A DNA stretch of 64,000 nt from Pseudomonas sp. LFM046. GTDB lineage: Bacteria; Pseudomonadota; Gammaproteobacteria; Pseudomonadales; Pseudomonadaceae. The translations under genes were made by a program, and so were the position numbers. The notes under the pieces were generated by a model, which ran no database searches, was not told the DNA's origin, and saw nothing but the letters and a program-made list of their open reading frames with translations. Within the stretch, counting starts at the first letter, position 1. The number at the start of each line of letters is the position of its first letter. Shown piece after piece: positions 1 through 9,600 of this stretch. The DNA is taken from positions 1,512,620-1,576,619 of the forward strand of contig NZ_JYKO02000001.1 in assembly GCF_000949385.2 (NCBI RefSeq), given 5' to 3'.

Positions 1-1011
1 TCCCGTGCGGACTGGCAAGCGCTGTCCGCCGCCCAGGCCTACTGGCTACCGCTGAAGGATCGCCGTGGCGAGGCCTTCGGCGGACTCTGGCTGGCCCGTG
101 AGCACCCCTTCAGCGAGGCCGAGCAGGCGCTGCTGATCCAGCTCGGCGATACCTATGCTCACGCCTGGCAGGCCCTGCAGCCGCGCAAGCCCTGGCGCCT
201 GAGCTGGCCGAAGAAGAAGCTGCTGGCCATCGCCGGTGCCCTCTGTCTGGTCCTGCTGATGCCGGTACGCCAGTCGGTGCTGGCCCCTGCTGAAGTGGTG
301 CCCCAGGGCGGCCGGGTTGTGGCCGCGCCGCTGGACGGGGTGATCGCCGAAATCCTGGTCAAACCCAATCAGAGCGTGGCCGCCGGTGACCTGCTGGTGC
401 GTTTCGATGCCACCAGCCTCAAGGCCCAGGCGGACGTCGCCGAGCGTGCCCTGGGCGTGGCCGAGGCCGAGCTCAAGGCCAATACCCAGCGCGCCTTTGC
501 CGATGCCGAATCCAGTTCGCGCATCGACCTGTTGGCGGCGCGGGTCGAGCAGAAACGCGCCGAGCGCGACTACGCGCGTCAATTGTTGGCCCGCAGCGAA
601 GTCAGGGCAGAGCGCGCGGGCATCGCCGTGTTCGCCGACGCCGAGCGCTGGACCGGCAAACCGGTACAGACCGGCGAGCGGCTGATGCAGATCGCCGACC
701 CGGCTCAGGCCGAGCTGCGCATCGAGCTGCCGGTGGGCGACGCCATCGCGCTGCAATCTGGCGCCGAAGTGGCGCTGTTCCTCGACAGCGATCCCCTGGA
801 CCTCCACAACGCACGCCTGGAGCGCGCCGCCTACGAGGCCCAGTCCACCGCCGCCGGGCAACTGGCCTACCGCCTCGATGCCGCCTTCCTCGAAACGCCG
901 CCGCGCATCGGCCTGCGCGGCACCGCCAAGCTGTTCGGCGACCGTGCGCCCCTGGCCTATTACCTGCTGCGCCGGCCGCTCGCCGCGCTGCGCCAGAGCC
1001 TGGGCTTCTGA
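1..1011 (+). CDS. HlyD-type membrane-fusion protein, 5' end outside window
   Basis: The reading frame is open from base 1, so the start lies upstream. About 65 visible residues (a GAF-like end, containing GGLWLAREHPFSEAEQ) precede a Lys-rich turn and one transmembrane helix near LLAIAGALCLVLLM. A lipoyl/barrel-sandwich motif follows (APLDGVIAEILVKPNQSVAAG), then a helical hairpin and a beta-rich end, the order of periplasmic adaptors in type I or RND pumps. The stop overlaps the next start (TGATG), so the two are translationally coupled. I infer it forms an adaptor with the downstream M50–HlyD protein and the TolC-like protein at 16050. The family is clear; the exact role is inferred. Confidence 0.85.
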   Translation, partial: SRADWQALSAAQAYWLPLKDRRGEAFGGLWLAREHPFSEAEQALLIQLGDTYAHAWQALQPRKPWRLSWPKKKLLAIAGALCLVLLMPVRQSVLAPAEVVPQGGRVVAAPLDGVIAEILVKPNQSVAAGDLLVRFDATSLKAQADVAERALGVAEAELKANTQRAFADAESSSRIDLLAARVEQKRAERDYARQLLARSEVRAERAGIAVFADAERWTGKPVQTGERLMQIADPAQAELRIELPVGDAIALQSGAEVALFLDSDPLDLHNARLERAAYEAQSTAAGQLAYRLDAAFLETPPRIGLRGTAKLFGDRAPLAYYLLRRPLAALRQSLGF

Positions 1012-3104
1012 TGCTGCCCGCGCTGCGCTCCGACCTGCAGCTGTCACCGGCCGCGCCCGGCCTGGACGGCGCTCCCCAATGGACCCTGGCCGACCCCTTG
1101 CGCGGGCGCTATTTCAAGCTGGGCGCCGTCGCCGTGCGCCTGCTGCGCCATTGGGCGTTGAGCGATCCGCAGCGGGTGCTGGAGGCCGCCAACGCCGAAC
1201 CGGGCCTGCCACTGGGCGGTGCCGAACTGGAAGAAATGCTGCGTTTCCTGCGTGGACATGACCTGATCGCCGCGTCTGATGAGGATCAACGCGCCAGTTA
1301 CGCGATGAAGGCCGCCGCCCAACAGCAGAGCCTGGGCAGGCGGGTGCTGCATCAGTACCTGTTCTTTCGCATTCCGCTGTGGCGCCCGGATGCCTTCCTC
1401 AATCGTGCCTGGCCGGTGCTGGAACGCCACGGTCCCTGGCTGCTGCGCTGGGGCCTTCCGCTGGTCTTCGCCCTCGGCCTGTTCCTGGTGTCGCGGGACT
1501 GGGAACGCTTTCTCGCCACCTTTCCGCACCTGTTCAGCCTCGGCGGTGCCCTGGCCTTCGGCGCCGCCCTGACCTTCGCCAAGCTCTGCCATGAGTTCGG
1601 CCACGCCTTCATGGCCAAACGGGCCGGTTGCCGGGTGCAGAGCATGGGCCTGGCCTTCATGGTGTTGCTGCCGATGTTCTACACCGATGTCAGCGATGCC
1701 TGGCGCGTCCGGGACCGGCGCTCGCGGCTGCTGATCAGCGCCGGTGGCGTGCTGGCCGAGCTGGTGCTGGCAGTGCTGGCGCTGCTGGCCTGGTCGCTCT
1801 TGCCGGAGGGCCCGGCACGCACTGCCGCCTTCATGCTGGCCAGCGCGACCTGGATCACCACGCTGCTGATCAACCTCAACCCCTTCATGCGCTTCGACGG
1901 CTATTTCCTGCTCACTGACCTCCTGGGTGTGGATAACCTGCAGACGCGGGCCTTCGCCCTCTGCCGTTGGCGTCTGCGCGAGGCGCTGTTCGGCTACGGC
2001 GAGCCGGCACCGGAGCCCTGGCCGCCGGAAATGGCGCGGCGCCTGCTGCTCTGGGGCTACGGCTCCTGGCTGTGGCGTGCGGCGCTGTTCTTCGGCATCG
2101 CCCTGGCGGTCTACCACCTGTTCTTCAAGGTGCTGGGCATCTTCCTGATGCTGGTGGAACTGGTCTGGTTCATCGGCCTGCCCATCTGGAAGGAGCTGCT
2201 GGAGTGGTGGCAGCGCCGCGACCAGGCGAACCCGCGCAAGGTCCTGCTGACCGGCGGCGGGCTACTGGTGCTGCTGGCTCTGCTGGTACTGCCGTGGCGC
2301 AGTTCGGTCGAGGTCCCCGCGCTGCTCGAAGCCTCACGTGCCACTGCCTTGCATGCGCCGGTGGCGGCCAGGTTGAAGGCGTTGCAGGTGAAGGATGGCC
2401 AGGCGGTGGAGCAGGGCGCGCTGCTGCTGGAACTGGAATCCCCTGACCTGGACTCGCGCCAGGGCATCGTTCGCCGCGAAATCGAAATTCTCCAACTGCA
2501 GCTGCGCCGCCAGGCCGGGCGCAGTGAAACCGCCGCCGACGCCGGCATCCTCGAACAGCGACTGGCCGAGGCCGTGGCCGAATACCGCGGCCTCGCCGCC
2601 CAGCGTGAACGCCTGCAACTGCGTGCCCCCCAGGCCGGTGTCGTGCGTGACCTGCTGCCCGATCTCACGGTTGGGCGTTGGCTAAGCCCCCAGGAAGCCC
2701 TGGCGCGCGTGGTGGAGCCCGGCCAGCGCCTGCGCGGCTACCTGGCCGAGGAGTCTCTGTGGCGCGTGCAGCCGGGTGCGGAGGGCCGCTTCATCGCCGA
2801 CGACCCGGCGCGCCCTGCAATTGCGGTACGGCTGGACGAGGTGGATGCCACCGGCGTCGCCTCTCTGGAGCTTGAAGCGCTCAGTTCCGATCATCACGGC
2901 CCCATCGCCGTGCGCCGCGATGCCCAGCGCCGCGCCGAGCCGGTGCAGGCCCAGTACGGCGTGCGCCTGAGCCTGCTGGACGACGACATCCACCCGGCCC
3001 AGCCCCTGCGCGGCGTGGTGGTGCTGGAGGGCGAAGGGCAGTCGCTGCTCGGCATCGCCTGGCGCCGGCTGGCGGCGCTTGGGGTGAGGGAAAGCGGTTT
3101 CTGA
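1011..3104 (+). CDS. PqqD-like / M50 site-2 protease / HlyD fusion protein
   Basis: This 697-residue membrane protein has three parts. Residues about 20–90 resemble PqqD (WTLADPLRGRYFKLG), a fold that binds leader peptides in RiPP pathways. Residues about 130–430 are a multi-pass M50 zinc protease with HEFGH at 194–198 and the third-ligand motif NPFMRFDG with Asp296. Residues about 440–697 form a HlyD-like arm with a lipoyl-type motif and a coiled segment. The catalytic residues are intact, so proteolysis is plausible. It overlaps the upstream adaptor gene by one base and precedes the tailoring genes. No ABC ATPase is visible nearby, so this protein may act as the inner-membrane component of an exporter; that role is inference. 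Confidence 0.85.
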   Translation: MLPALRSDLQLSPAAPGLDGAPQWTLADPLRGRYFKLGAVAVRLLRHWALSDPQRVLEAANAEPGLPLGGAELEEMLRFLRGHDLIAASDEDQRASYAMKAAAQQQSLGRRVLHQYLFFRIPLWRPDAFLNRAWPVLERHGPWLLRWGLPLVFALGLFLVSRDWERFLATFPHLFSLGGALAFGAALTFAKLCHEFGHAFMAKRAGCRVQSMGLAFMVLLPMFYTDVSDAWRVRDRRSRLLISAGGVLAELVLAVLALLAWSLLPEGPARTAAFMLASATWITTLLINLNPFMRFDGYFLLTDLLGVDNLQTRAFALCRWRLREALFGYGEPAPEPWPPEMARRLLLWGYGSWLWRAALFFGIALAVYHLFFKVLGIFLMLVELVWFIGLPIWKELLEWWQRRDQANPRKVLLTGGGLLVLLALLVLPWRSSVEVPALLEASRATALHAPVAARLKALQVKDGQAVEQGALLLELESPDLDSRQGIVRREIEILQLQLRRQAGRSETAADAGILEQRLAEAVAEYRGLAAQRERLQLRAPQAGVVRDLLPDLTVGRWLSPQEALARVVEPGQRLRGYLAEESLWRVQPGAEGRFIADDPARPAIAVRLDEVDATGVASLELEALSSDHHGPIAVRRDAQRRAEPVQAQYGVRLSLLDDDIHPAQPLRGVVVLEGEGQSLLGIAWRRLAALGVRESGF

Positions 3105-3131
3105 ACAACAGCAGGGAACAAGGACGATCCA

Positions 3132-3932
3132 ATGCCAACGCCACCACTACCGATCTGTTCGCGCCTGCCTCTGACGTTCGCGATGGCGCCCTTGCTGGAC
3201 GCCCTGGGGCGGATCGACAAAGCCGCGTGGCAGGACCACTTCAATACCGGCTACTACGAGGGTGACTGGAGCGGTGTCGCCCTGATCGCTCCGGACGATG
3301 CACCGCTGCCGCTGGCGCCCGGCCAGGGCGCGCCGGTTCGCAGTGGCTGGTGGCAACGGGAGGCCGCCTGGAACGATCTGCTGGATGCCTTTCACACCAC
3401 CGTGCGCAGTGCGCGCCTGCTGCGCCTGGGGCCGGGCTCACGCATTCACGAGCACTGCGACCCGGACCTCGGCCTGCCCGGCAGTGACCTGCGCCTGCAT
3501 GTGCCGTTGCAGAGTCCGGCAGGCGTGGAGTTCCTCGTCGATGGCCTGCAAGCGCCCATGCAGCCGGGGGAATGCTGGTTCCTCGATCTGTCCCGCCCGC
3601 ATCGTGTGGATAACCCGGGGCCGGGCGAGCGCATTCACCTGGTGCTGGATTGCCGGCCCAACGAATGGTTGCTTGGGCTTATCGAACAGGGCCTGCCCGA
3701 CACGCCCGCGCTACAGCCGGGGAGGGCGGTGCAGGCTTTTGCACGATTCCGCCAGATGGTGGAGCAGGACCGGGAACTGGCGCAGCGGCTGCAGGTGCTG
3801 ACCGATGTGCGCGATTTTCTGCGCGAAGCAGTCGCTCTAGGTGTCACGCGGGGCCTGAACTTTTCCGAGGCGGAAGTCCGCGCCGCGATGCGTCAGGGCA
3901 AGCAGGGATGGAACGAACAATGGAAGGCATGA
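3132..3932 (+). CDS. Aspartyl/asparaginyl beta-hydroxylase family protein
   Basis: The 266-residue protein has the cupin-type Fe(II)/2-oxoglutarate dioxygenase signature: His106 in HEHCD, the distal His157 in PHRVDN, and Arg167, which would bind 2-oxoglutarate. The family hydroxylates Asp/Asn side chains or peptide substrates. The start has AAGGACG a few bases upstream, and residues 11–16 (RLPLTF) look like the usual family N-terminus. It lies between an exporter component and a sulfotransferase in a one-strand cluster, so the substrate may be a cluster protein such as the giant protein at 6662. The family is confident; the substrate is inferred. Confidence 0.85.
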   Translation: MPTPPLPICSRLPLTFAMAPLLDALGRIDKAAWQDHFNTGYYEGDWSGVALIAPDDAPLPLAPGQGAPVRSGWWQREAAWNDLLDAFHTTVRSARLLRLGPGSRIHEHCDPDLGLPGSDLRLHVPLQSPAGVEFLVDGLQAPMQPGECWFLDLSRPHRVDNPGPGERIHLVLDCRPNEWLLGLIEQGLPDTPALQPGRAVQAFARFRQMVEQDRELAQRLQVLTDVRDFLREAVALGVTRGLNFSEAEVRAAMRQGKQGWNEQWKA

Positions 3933-4918
3933 ACGCGCAGGATATGTACGGCTGGTTGCCCATCCGTGCCTGGCGGCGCGATGGAGAATGGCGTCTGGAC
4001 TGGTGCTGGTTCGGCGAACAGCAACTGACCCGGCCGTTCTTCCGTGACGATGTCGACCTGGTCCTGCGCCTGCCCTTCAACCAGGCCTTCCGTCGTGAAA
4101 CGAGGCTGGATGCACTGCTCGACTGGCAGGCCGCCAGTCCGGGCGTTGCGCCGGGCGCTTTCATCTATCACGCGTCGCGCTGCGGCTCGACCTTGATGGC
4201 GCAGATGCTGGCGGGCCTGGAGCGAAATATCGTGCTCTCTGAGCCCCCGCCGCTGGACAGCCTGCTGCGTGCCCACTTCCTCGACCCGGCCGTGCAGGAC
4301 CTGCAGCCACACTGGATTCGGGCACTGTTGTCCGCCTATGGCCAGCGCCGGCTGGGCAACGAAGCGCGGTTACTGATCAAACTGGATGCCTGGAATGTCT
4401 TCGAGGCGCCGTTGCTGCATGCGTTGTACCCGGACACGCCGCGCATTTTCCTTTATCGCGATCCATTGGAAATCGTCGTTTCGCAACTGCGCCAGCCCGG
4501 CATGCACCGGGTGCCGGGGCTGCTGGGTCCATCGGCGCTGGATTTCGCCGGGACGGATGCCCAGGCCATGGCACCGCTGGAATTCACCTGCCGCCTGATC
4601 GGCCGCATCCTCGAACAGGGACTGGCACTGTGCCGGGAACAGGCTTGCGTGCCGGTGAACTACAGCGAGCTGCCCGAAGCGCTCTGGGGGCGCCTGGCGC
4701 CCATCTTCCACCTGGTCGAGGCCGACGCCCCGAAGTTGCGGGAGATTGCGGCCTTCGACGCCAAACAGCCGGCCATGTGGTTCAGTGCCGACAGCCAGCG
4801 CAAGCGCGATGAGGCCGGCGATGAGGTGCGAGCAGCCGTGGAGCGCTGGGCTGGCAAGCCCTACGAAGGGTTGGAGCAACTGCGCTGTTTAGAGCAGACG
4901 CTTCATACAGGTGTTTAG
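3920..4918 (+). CDS. Sulfotransferase family protein
   Basis: The 332-residue protein shows the PAPS-binding 5'-phosphosulfate loop IYHASRCGSTLMAQML near residues 79–98 and a 3'-phosphate-binding segment PRIFLYRDPLEIVVSQ near 174–190. Sulfotransferases move sulfate from PAPS to hydroxyl or amine groups. Starts at 3908, 3920 and 3929 are all in frame. I prefer 3920 because a GGGA/GGA stretch sits 7–12 bases before it, although ATG 3929 overlaps the previous stop as ATGA. Coupling to the 2-oxoglutarate hydroxylase suggests sequential modification (hydroxylate, then sulfate) of one acceptor; that is inference. Confidence 0.82.
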   Translation: MEGMNAQDMYGWLPIRAWRRDGEWRLDWCWFGEQQLTRPFFRDDVDLVLRLPFNQAFRRETRLDALLDWQAASPGVAPGAFIYHASRCGSTLMAQMLAGLERNIVLSEPPPLDSLLRAHFLDPAVQDLQPHWIRALLSAYGQRRLGNEARLLIKLDAWNVFEAPLLHALYPDTPRIFLYRDPLEIVVSQLRQPGMHRVPGLLGPSALDFAGTDAQAMAPLEFTCRLIGRILEQGLALCREQACVPVNYSELPEALWGRLAPIFHLVEADAPKLREIAAFDAKQPAMWFSADSQRKRDEAGDEVRAAVERWAGKPYEGLEQLRCLEQTLHTGV

Positions 4919-5059
4919 GAATACTCCCATTGATTATTAACTGAACGGTGGCTAATGGCCTTTACCTTCGGCTAATCTTTCGCCGTTGAGGTCGCGTGAA
5001 AACAGAACAATAGGTGCCGATATCCCCTCAGGGGATCGTCAGCAAGGACGCACGACGCC

Positions 5060-5563
5060 ATGCCAATCTCCGAACTGCAACTTCGCCCCATTGCCGAAGC
5101 TGACCAGGCGTTCCTGCGTGAGCTCTACGCGACCACCCGAGCCCATGAGATGCACCAGGTCCCCTGGGACCAGGCTGCCATCGACGCCTTCCTTACCCAG
5201 CAGTTCGACGCCCAGCACCGCTATTACCAGGAGCACTATCACGATGCGCAGTTCTCGCTGATCTGCCATCAGGGCCAGTCCGTTGGCCGGCTGTATGTGT
5301 TCCGCGGGCCGAACACCCTCAATCTGATGGATATCGCCCTGCTGCCCGAATGGCGGCGGCAGGGCATTGGCACGCGCTACCTGGAAGCACTGGTTCGCGA
5401 GGCGGACGAGACCGGCAAGTCGATCCGTCTGTTCGTCGAGGCCACCAATCCGGCCCGGCGTCTTTATGACCGCTTCGGCTTCGTCGTCACTGGCGACAAT
5501 CGCGTCTACCTGCAGATGCAGCGCGCGGCCAGGACCTCTTTCGCACAGGACGTATTCGCATGA
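5060..5563 (+). CDS. GNAT family N-acetyltransferase
   Basis: The 167-residue protein carries GNAT motif A: the acetyl-CoA pyrophosphate loop RRQGIG at residues 99–104, preceded by strand MDIALLPEW and followed by helix TRYLEALVREA. A motif-B-like ATNPARRLYDRFGF follows. Family members acetylate amines of small molecules or proteins, and the acceptor cannot be read from the sequence. The start has GCAAGGACG upstream. It opens a sub-operon (GNAT, DUF6916, collar protein, giant protein) after a 141-base gap, and its last codons overlap the next start as ATGA. Confidence 0.85.
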   Translation: MPISELQLRPIAEADQAFLRELYATTRAHEMHQVPWDQAAIDAFLTQQFDAQHRYYQEHYHDAQFSLICHQGQSVGRLYVFRGPNTLNLMDIALLPEWRRQGIGTRYLEALVREADETGKSIRLFVEATNPARRLYDRFGFVVTGDNRVYLQMQRAARTSFAQDVFA

Positions 5564-5871
5564 GCCAGATCCCCAGTCGGCAGGACTTCGAGCAGCAGCT
5601 CCATCAGCCCTGGCAGCTCAGTTGGGGCAGCGGCGAGGGCGTTGCTGTCACCCTGATTGAGGTGAGCGAGGGCGCGCCAATGAACGCGCGCCATGAATGT
5701 TACAGCGCGATCTTCGCGCAACCCGCCGGCGTCCAGCTGCCCCAGCACACTTACCAGTTGCGTAGCCCCGGCAACGCCGAATGGACAGTGCTGCTGTGTC
5801 CGATCGGACCGGACGAGGACGGTGAACGTCATTTGTTGCAGGCAGTGTTCCACTGCCGCAAGGCCCAGTAG
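5560..5871 (+). CDS. DUF6916-like small protein
   Basis: The 103-residue soluble protein has no signal peptide or membrane helix. Its pattern (bait-like QDFEQQLHQPWQL, then EWTVLLCPIGPDEDGERHLLQAVF) fits the DUF6916 family as I remember it. Members are often next to phage-tail-collar (MdpB-like) genes, as here. It overlaps the GNAT gene by four bases and lies 79 bases before the collar gene. A role as chaperone or partner of the collar or giant protein is possible but unsupported by any motif. Confidence 0.65.
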   Translation: MSQIPSRQDFEQQLHQPWQLSWGSGEGVAVTLIEVSEGAPMNARHECYSAIFAQPAGVQLPQHTYQLRSPGNAEWTVLLCPIGPDEDGERHLLQAVFHCRKAQ

Positions 5872-5950
5872 GTCGGGCCTCGTACGAAAGGTTGTCCCGC
5901 GCACCGATGCGCACCCTGCCGCAGAGCGGCATCAACAAGGAGCAACAGCA

Positions 5951-6562
5951 ATGAGCGACCCCTTCCTCGGCGAGATTCGTATGGTTGGCTTCAACTTTGC
6001 CCCCCGTAGCTGGGCCTTATGCCAGGGCCAGATAATGGGAATCTCGCAGAATTCCGCCCTGTTCTCGCTGCTCGGCACCATGTACGGCGGCAATGGCCAG
6101 ACGACCTTCGCACTGCCGGACTTCCGTGGCCGCAGCCCGGTGGGCCAGGGCCAGGGACTGGGCCTGAGTCCGATCACCGTCGGTGAAGTGAGCGGCACGG
6201 AGAACGTGACCATCCTCTCTAACCAGATGCCCGCCCACACCCATACCGCCACCCCTGTCAGCAACTCCATCACGGCGTCCGGTCAGGCCACCATCCCCGC
6301 CGCGACCGCCGGTACCACCCAGGCCAACCCGGGGCCGACCACCGTCCTTGGCCCGATCGCGGCCGGTGGCCGAGCCGGCACCCTGTATTCCACCGGCACC
6401 GCTGACACCAATCTGGCGCCGTTCAACGTCAGCGTGCTGGGCGACATGCCGGGCATCACCATCGGCCTGTCCGGTGGCAGCCAGCCCCTGGATATCCGCA
6501 ACCCCTACCTGGGTACCAACTTCGTGATCGCACTGGAAGGGATCTTCCCGTCGCGTAACTGA
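5951..6562 (+). CDS. Phage-tail-collar domain protein (MdpB-like)
   Basis: The 203-residue protein starts with the collar signature (MSDPFLGEIRMVGFNFAPRS, then WALCQGQ and TFALPDFRGRSPVGQG), as in microcystin-dependent/MdpB-type proteins and short tail-fibre tips. The middle (residues about 95–150) is Ala/Thr/Gly-rich, and the C-terminus ends NFVIALEGIFPSRN. No phage structural genes are nearby, so it is a domesticated family member, not a prophage relic. The start has AAGGAG eight bases upstream. It directly precedes the giant surface-protein gene, separated from it by a strong hairpin. A role as a surface tip or cap is inference. Confidence 0.85.
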   Translation: MSDPFLGEIRMVGFNFAPRSWALCQGQIMGISQNSALFSLLGTMYGGNGQTTFALPDFRGRSPVGQGQGLGLSPITVGEVSGTENVTILSNQMPAHTHTATPVSNSITASGQATIPAATAGTTQANPGPTTVLGPIAAGGRAGTLYSTGTADTNLAPFNVSVLGDMPGITIGLSGGSQPLDIRNPYLGTNFVIALEGIFPSRN

Positions 6563-6606
6563 AACCGGTCCGCTTCCGGCGGAGAACCGGAGTCGTGACG
6601 ATAGGG

Positions 6607-6635
6607 AGGGGGAAGGCGAAGCTCGTCTTCCCCCT
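6607..6635 (+). promoter_or_regulatory. 13-bp hairpin before giant-protein gene
   Basis: Arms AGGGGGAAGGCGA (6607–6619) and TCGTCTTCCCCCT (6623–6635) pair over 13 positions with one G·U and an AGC loop. No U-tract follows (CATTGAAG), so this is not a standard intrinsic terminator. It sits 15 bases before the AGGAGG ribosome-binding site of the giant gene. It may be an attenuator, an RNA processing site or a translation-control element. Confidence 0.6.
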
Positions 6636-6661
6636 CATTGAAGGGAAGTAGGAGGTGTTCC

Positions 6662-9600
6662 ATGTGGCGGAAGAAGACTGACCGCGAGCAAATGGCCGGC
6701 CAACCGGCTCGCTCGGCGCTTGCCCTGGCGCTCGAAGCACGAATGATGTTCGACGGCGCAGTCGCTGCTACCGCAGTGGAAGCGGCAGATTCCGCAGCGG
6801 CCTCCGATGTCACTGATGCACAGGGCAGCCAGGCGGACGCGACGCAGCACGACAGCGCGACCGACAACCTGGCCGCGACCCCGTCGGGCACTGCCGACAA
6901 CCGCCAGGAAGTGGTGTTCGTTGACAGTCAGGTGAAGGACTACCAACAGCTCATCGGCGGCCTCAAGCCCGGCACCGAGGTGGTGGTGCTGGACGCGAAC
7001 AAGGACGGCCTGCAGCAGATCGCCGACTACCTCGAGGGCCGCAGTGGCATCGACGCGATCCACGTCATTAGCCATGGTGAAGTCGGCAAGGTGCAGTTGG
7101 GCAACGACTGGCTGGAAAGTGGTGACATCGCCGCTCGCAGTGAGCTGCTGAATGCCATTGGCCAGACCCTGTCCAACGAGGGCGACATTCTGTTGTACGG
7201 CTGCCAGATCGGCGCCAATGGGGAAGGACAGGCGTTCATTGATGACCTGGCTGCCGCCGCCGGGGCCGATGTTGCCGCTTCCAGCGACCTGACCGGTGCG
7301 TCATCGAAGGGTGGGGACTGGGTACTGGAAAGCCGCAGCGGGCTCGTTGAAACGTCCGCGATAGACGGGGCCGGCTACGAACACCTGCTCCTCGCGCCAG
7401 CGGATGAGAACTACGACGATGATGCCGGCCAGTCCTTCAACAACGTCGCCGTTTTCAACTTTGATGGCGTCAAGTACACCATCACGGGAAGCGGCGGGAA
7501 TGGCTATTCCCACTCGATCAGTAACGACCCCTTTTCCCCTCTGGGCGATGGCGTGTCCGACTACTATTTGCTGTTCGACTCGACCGGACTCAATGGCATA
7601 AGCAGTATCAAGGTCGAGGCCACCGATGGCAGTGCATTCCGGCTGCTGGGGTTGTCCATTGATGCGATAGCCGATGGAAATGTCTCCATCACGCCCAATG
7701 GCGGTAGCGCAATCAACTACACCAGTAACGGCGTTTTCGTTACGGCGGAGAACATCAACCTTTCCGCCAATACCCAGTTCCACAACATCACCAGTTTCAC
7801 GATTTCCGGCGGAAATCTGCTGCTCAACCTGGACGATCTGAATTTCGATTCGCCACAGGTAATTCCCAGCCTGACCTCGGCGACCGTCGCCGATACCAAC
7901 CTCAAGGCCGGCGAGACGTCGCTGGTGACCTTCACATTCAGCACCGCCGTGAGTGGATTCACCACCGCTGACCTCACTGTCGATAACGGCGTTATCACCG
8001 GGCTCAGCAGCAGCGACGGCGGCATCACCTGGACAGGCACCCTCACCCCCAACGCTTCCGTCACAGATTCCAGCAACCTGATCGCGGTCAATCTCGCCGG
8101 GGTCACCTCCGTCAGCACCGGCACTGCCGGTTCGGGCACGGCAAATTCCAACAACTACGCCATCGACACCCAGCTCCCGACGGTCACCTCGGTCTCCTCA
8201 TCGACGGCCAACGGCACTTACAAGGCCGGTGACGTCATTGCTGTCACCGTGAGCTTCAGCGAGGCCGTGACGGTTACCGGCGCTCCGCAGCTCACCCTGG
8301 AAACCGGTGCCACCGACCGGGTGGTCAACTACAGCAGTGGGTCGGGTACCAACACCCTGACCTTCAACTACACAGTGCAAGCCGGCGACACCAGTGCAGA
8401 CCTGGACTATCTCAGCACCGGCGGGCTGGCCCTCAATGGCGGCAGCATTCGCGATGCCGCCAGCAACGACGCCACCCTGACACTGGCCTCACCGGGCGCC
8501 GCCGGCTCGCTGGGCGCGAACAAGAACATCGTGATCGATTCCGCCCCGAGCATCGGAAACGTCAACGGTGACAGCGTCGCCTGGGCTGGAGTCGGCAGCA
8601 CCGTCAATCTCGATTCGGGCAGCAACGCCGTCCTCAGCGATACCGAGAAGGGGGCGCTCAATGGCGGCAATGGCAACTGGTCGGGCGCGATCCTGACCGT
8701 GCAGCGCTCGGGCACAGCCGTTCCCGCAGATACCTTCGGCTTCGACACGTCGGGTGCATTGTTCACGGTCAACGGCAGCAACCTGGAGTCCGGTGGCCAG
8801 ACCTTCGCGACCTTCACCAGCGTCAACGGCGTGCTGACGATCACCTTCACCAGCAGCGGCACCGCCGCCACGACCGCGCTGATCAATAATGTGGCGCAGC
8901 GCGTCACCTACCAAAACAATACGCCGGCTGGTGACGCCACCATCCAGTACGCCCTGAGTGACGGCACCTCCACTGCCACGGCCAATGTCACGGTCACCAG
9001 TGACACCATCTACGTCACTAACACCAGCGATGTTTCGACTATCGACGCCAGCAACGGTGTGGGCCTGCGTGAGGCGGTCGCCATCGCGGCGGCTGATGCG
9101 ACGGGTACGCAGACCATCATTCTCGACAGCGGTATGGCGACCCAGACCATCACCCTTGGCTCCGGTCTCAGCCTTGGCGAGAGCCTGAATTTCAATGCCG
9201 ATTCGGCTTCAGGTCTGATCATCAGCGGCAGCACCATCACCTTGGGCGGCGGCACCACGCTGAGTTTCGTGAATGGGAGCGGCGACACCGCGACCGTCAA
9301 CAGTGCCATCGCCGGGAGCGGCGCACTGGCCAAGTCCGGCGCCGGCACCCTGACGCTGGGGTCCACCAGCAACTCCGCCCTCTGGTCCGGGGCAGTGTCG
9401 GTGACGGGCGGAACGCTCAATGCCGACACCGGGTCGCGTCTGTCGACTGGGAGCCTGACACTGGATGGCGGCACCCTGGCCATGACCGTGACCGGGGCGG
9501 CGGGAACGACCACCACGTTCACCAACGCCATTACCCTGGGCACGGGCGGCGGCACCATCAGCGTCGCCGGTGGCGGCGGTGCCAACATCGCCAATTTCTC

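Noticed and set aside
5951-6562. Collar-domain gene as a prophage remnant
   Set aside because: No other phage structural, integrase or attachment sequence is near, and the gene fits the surface-protein cluster.
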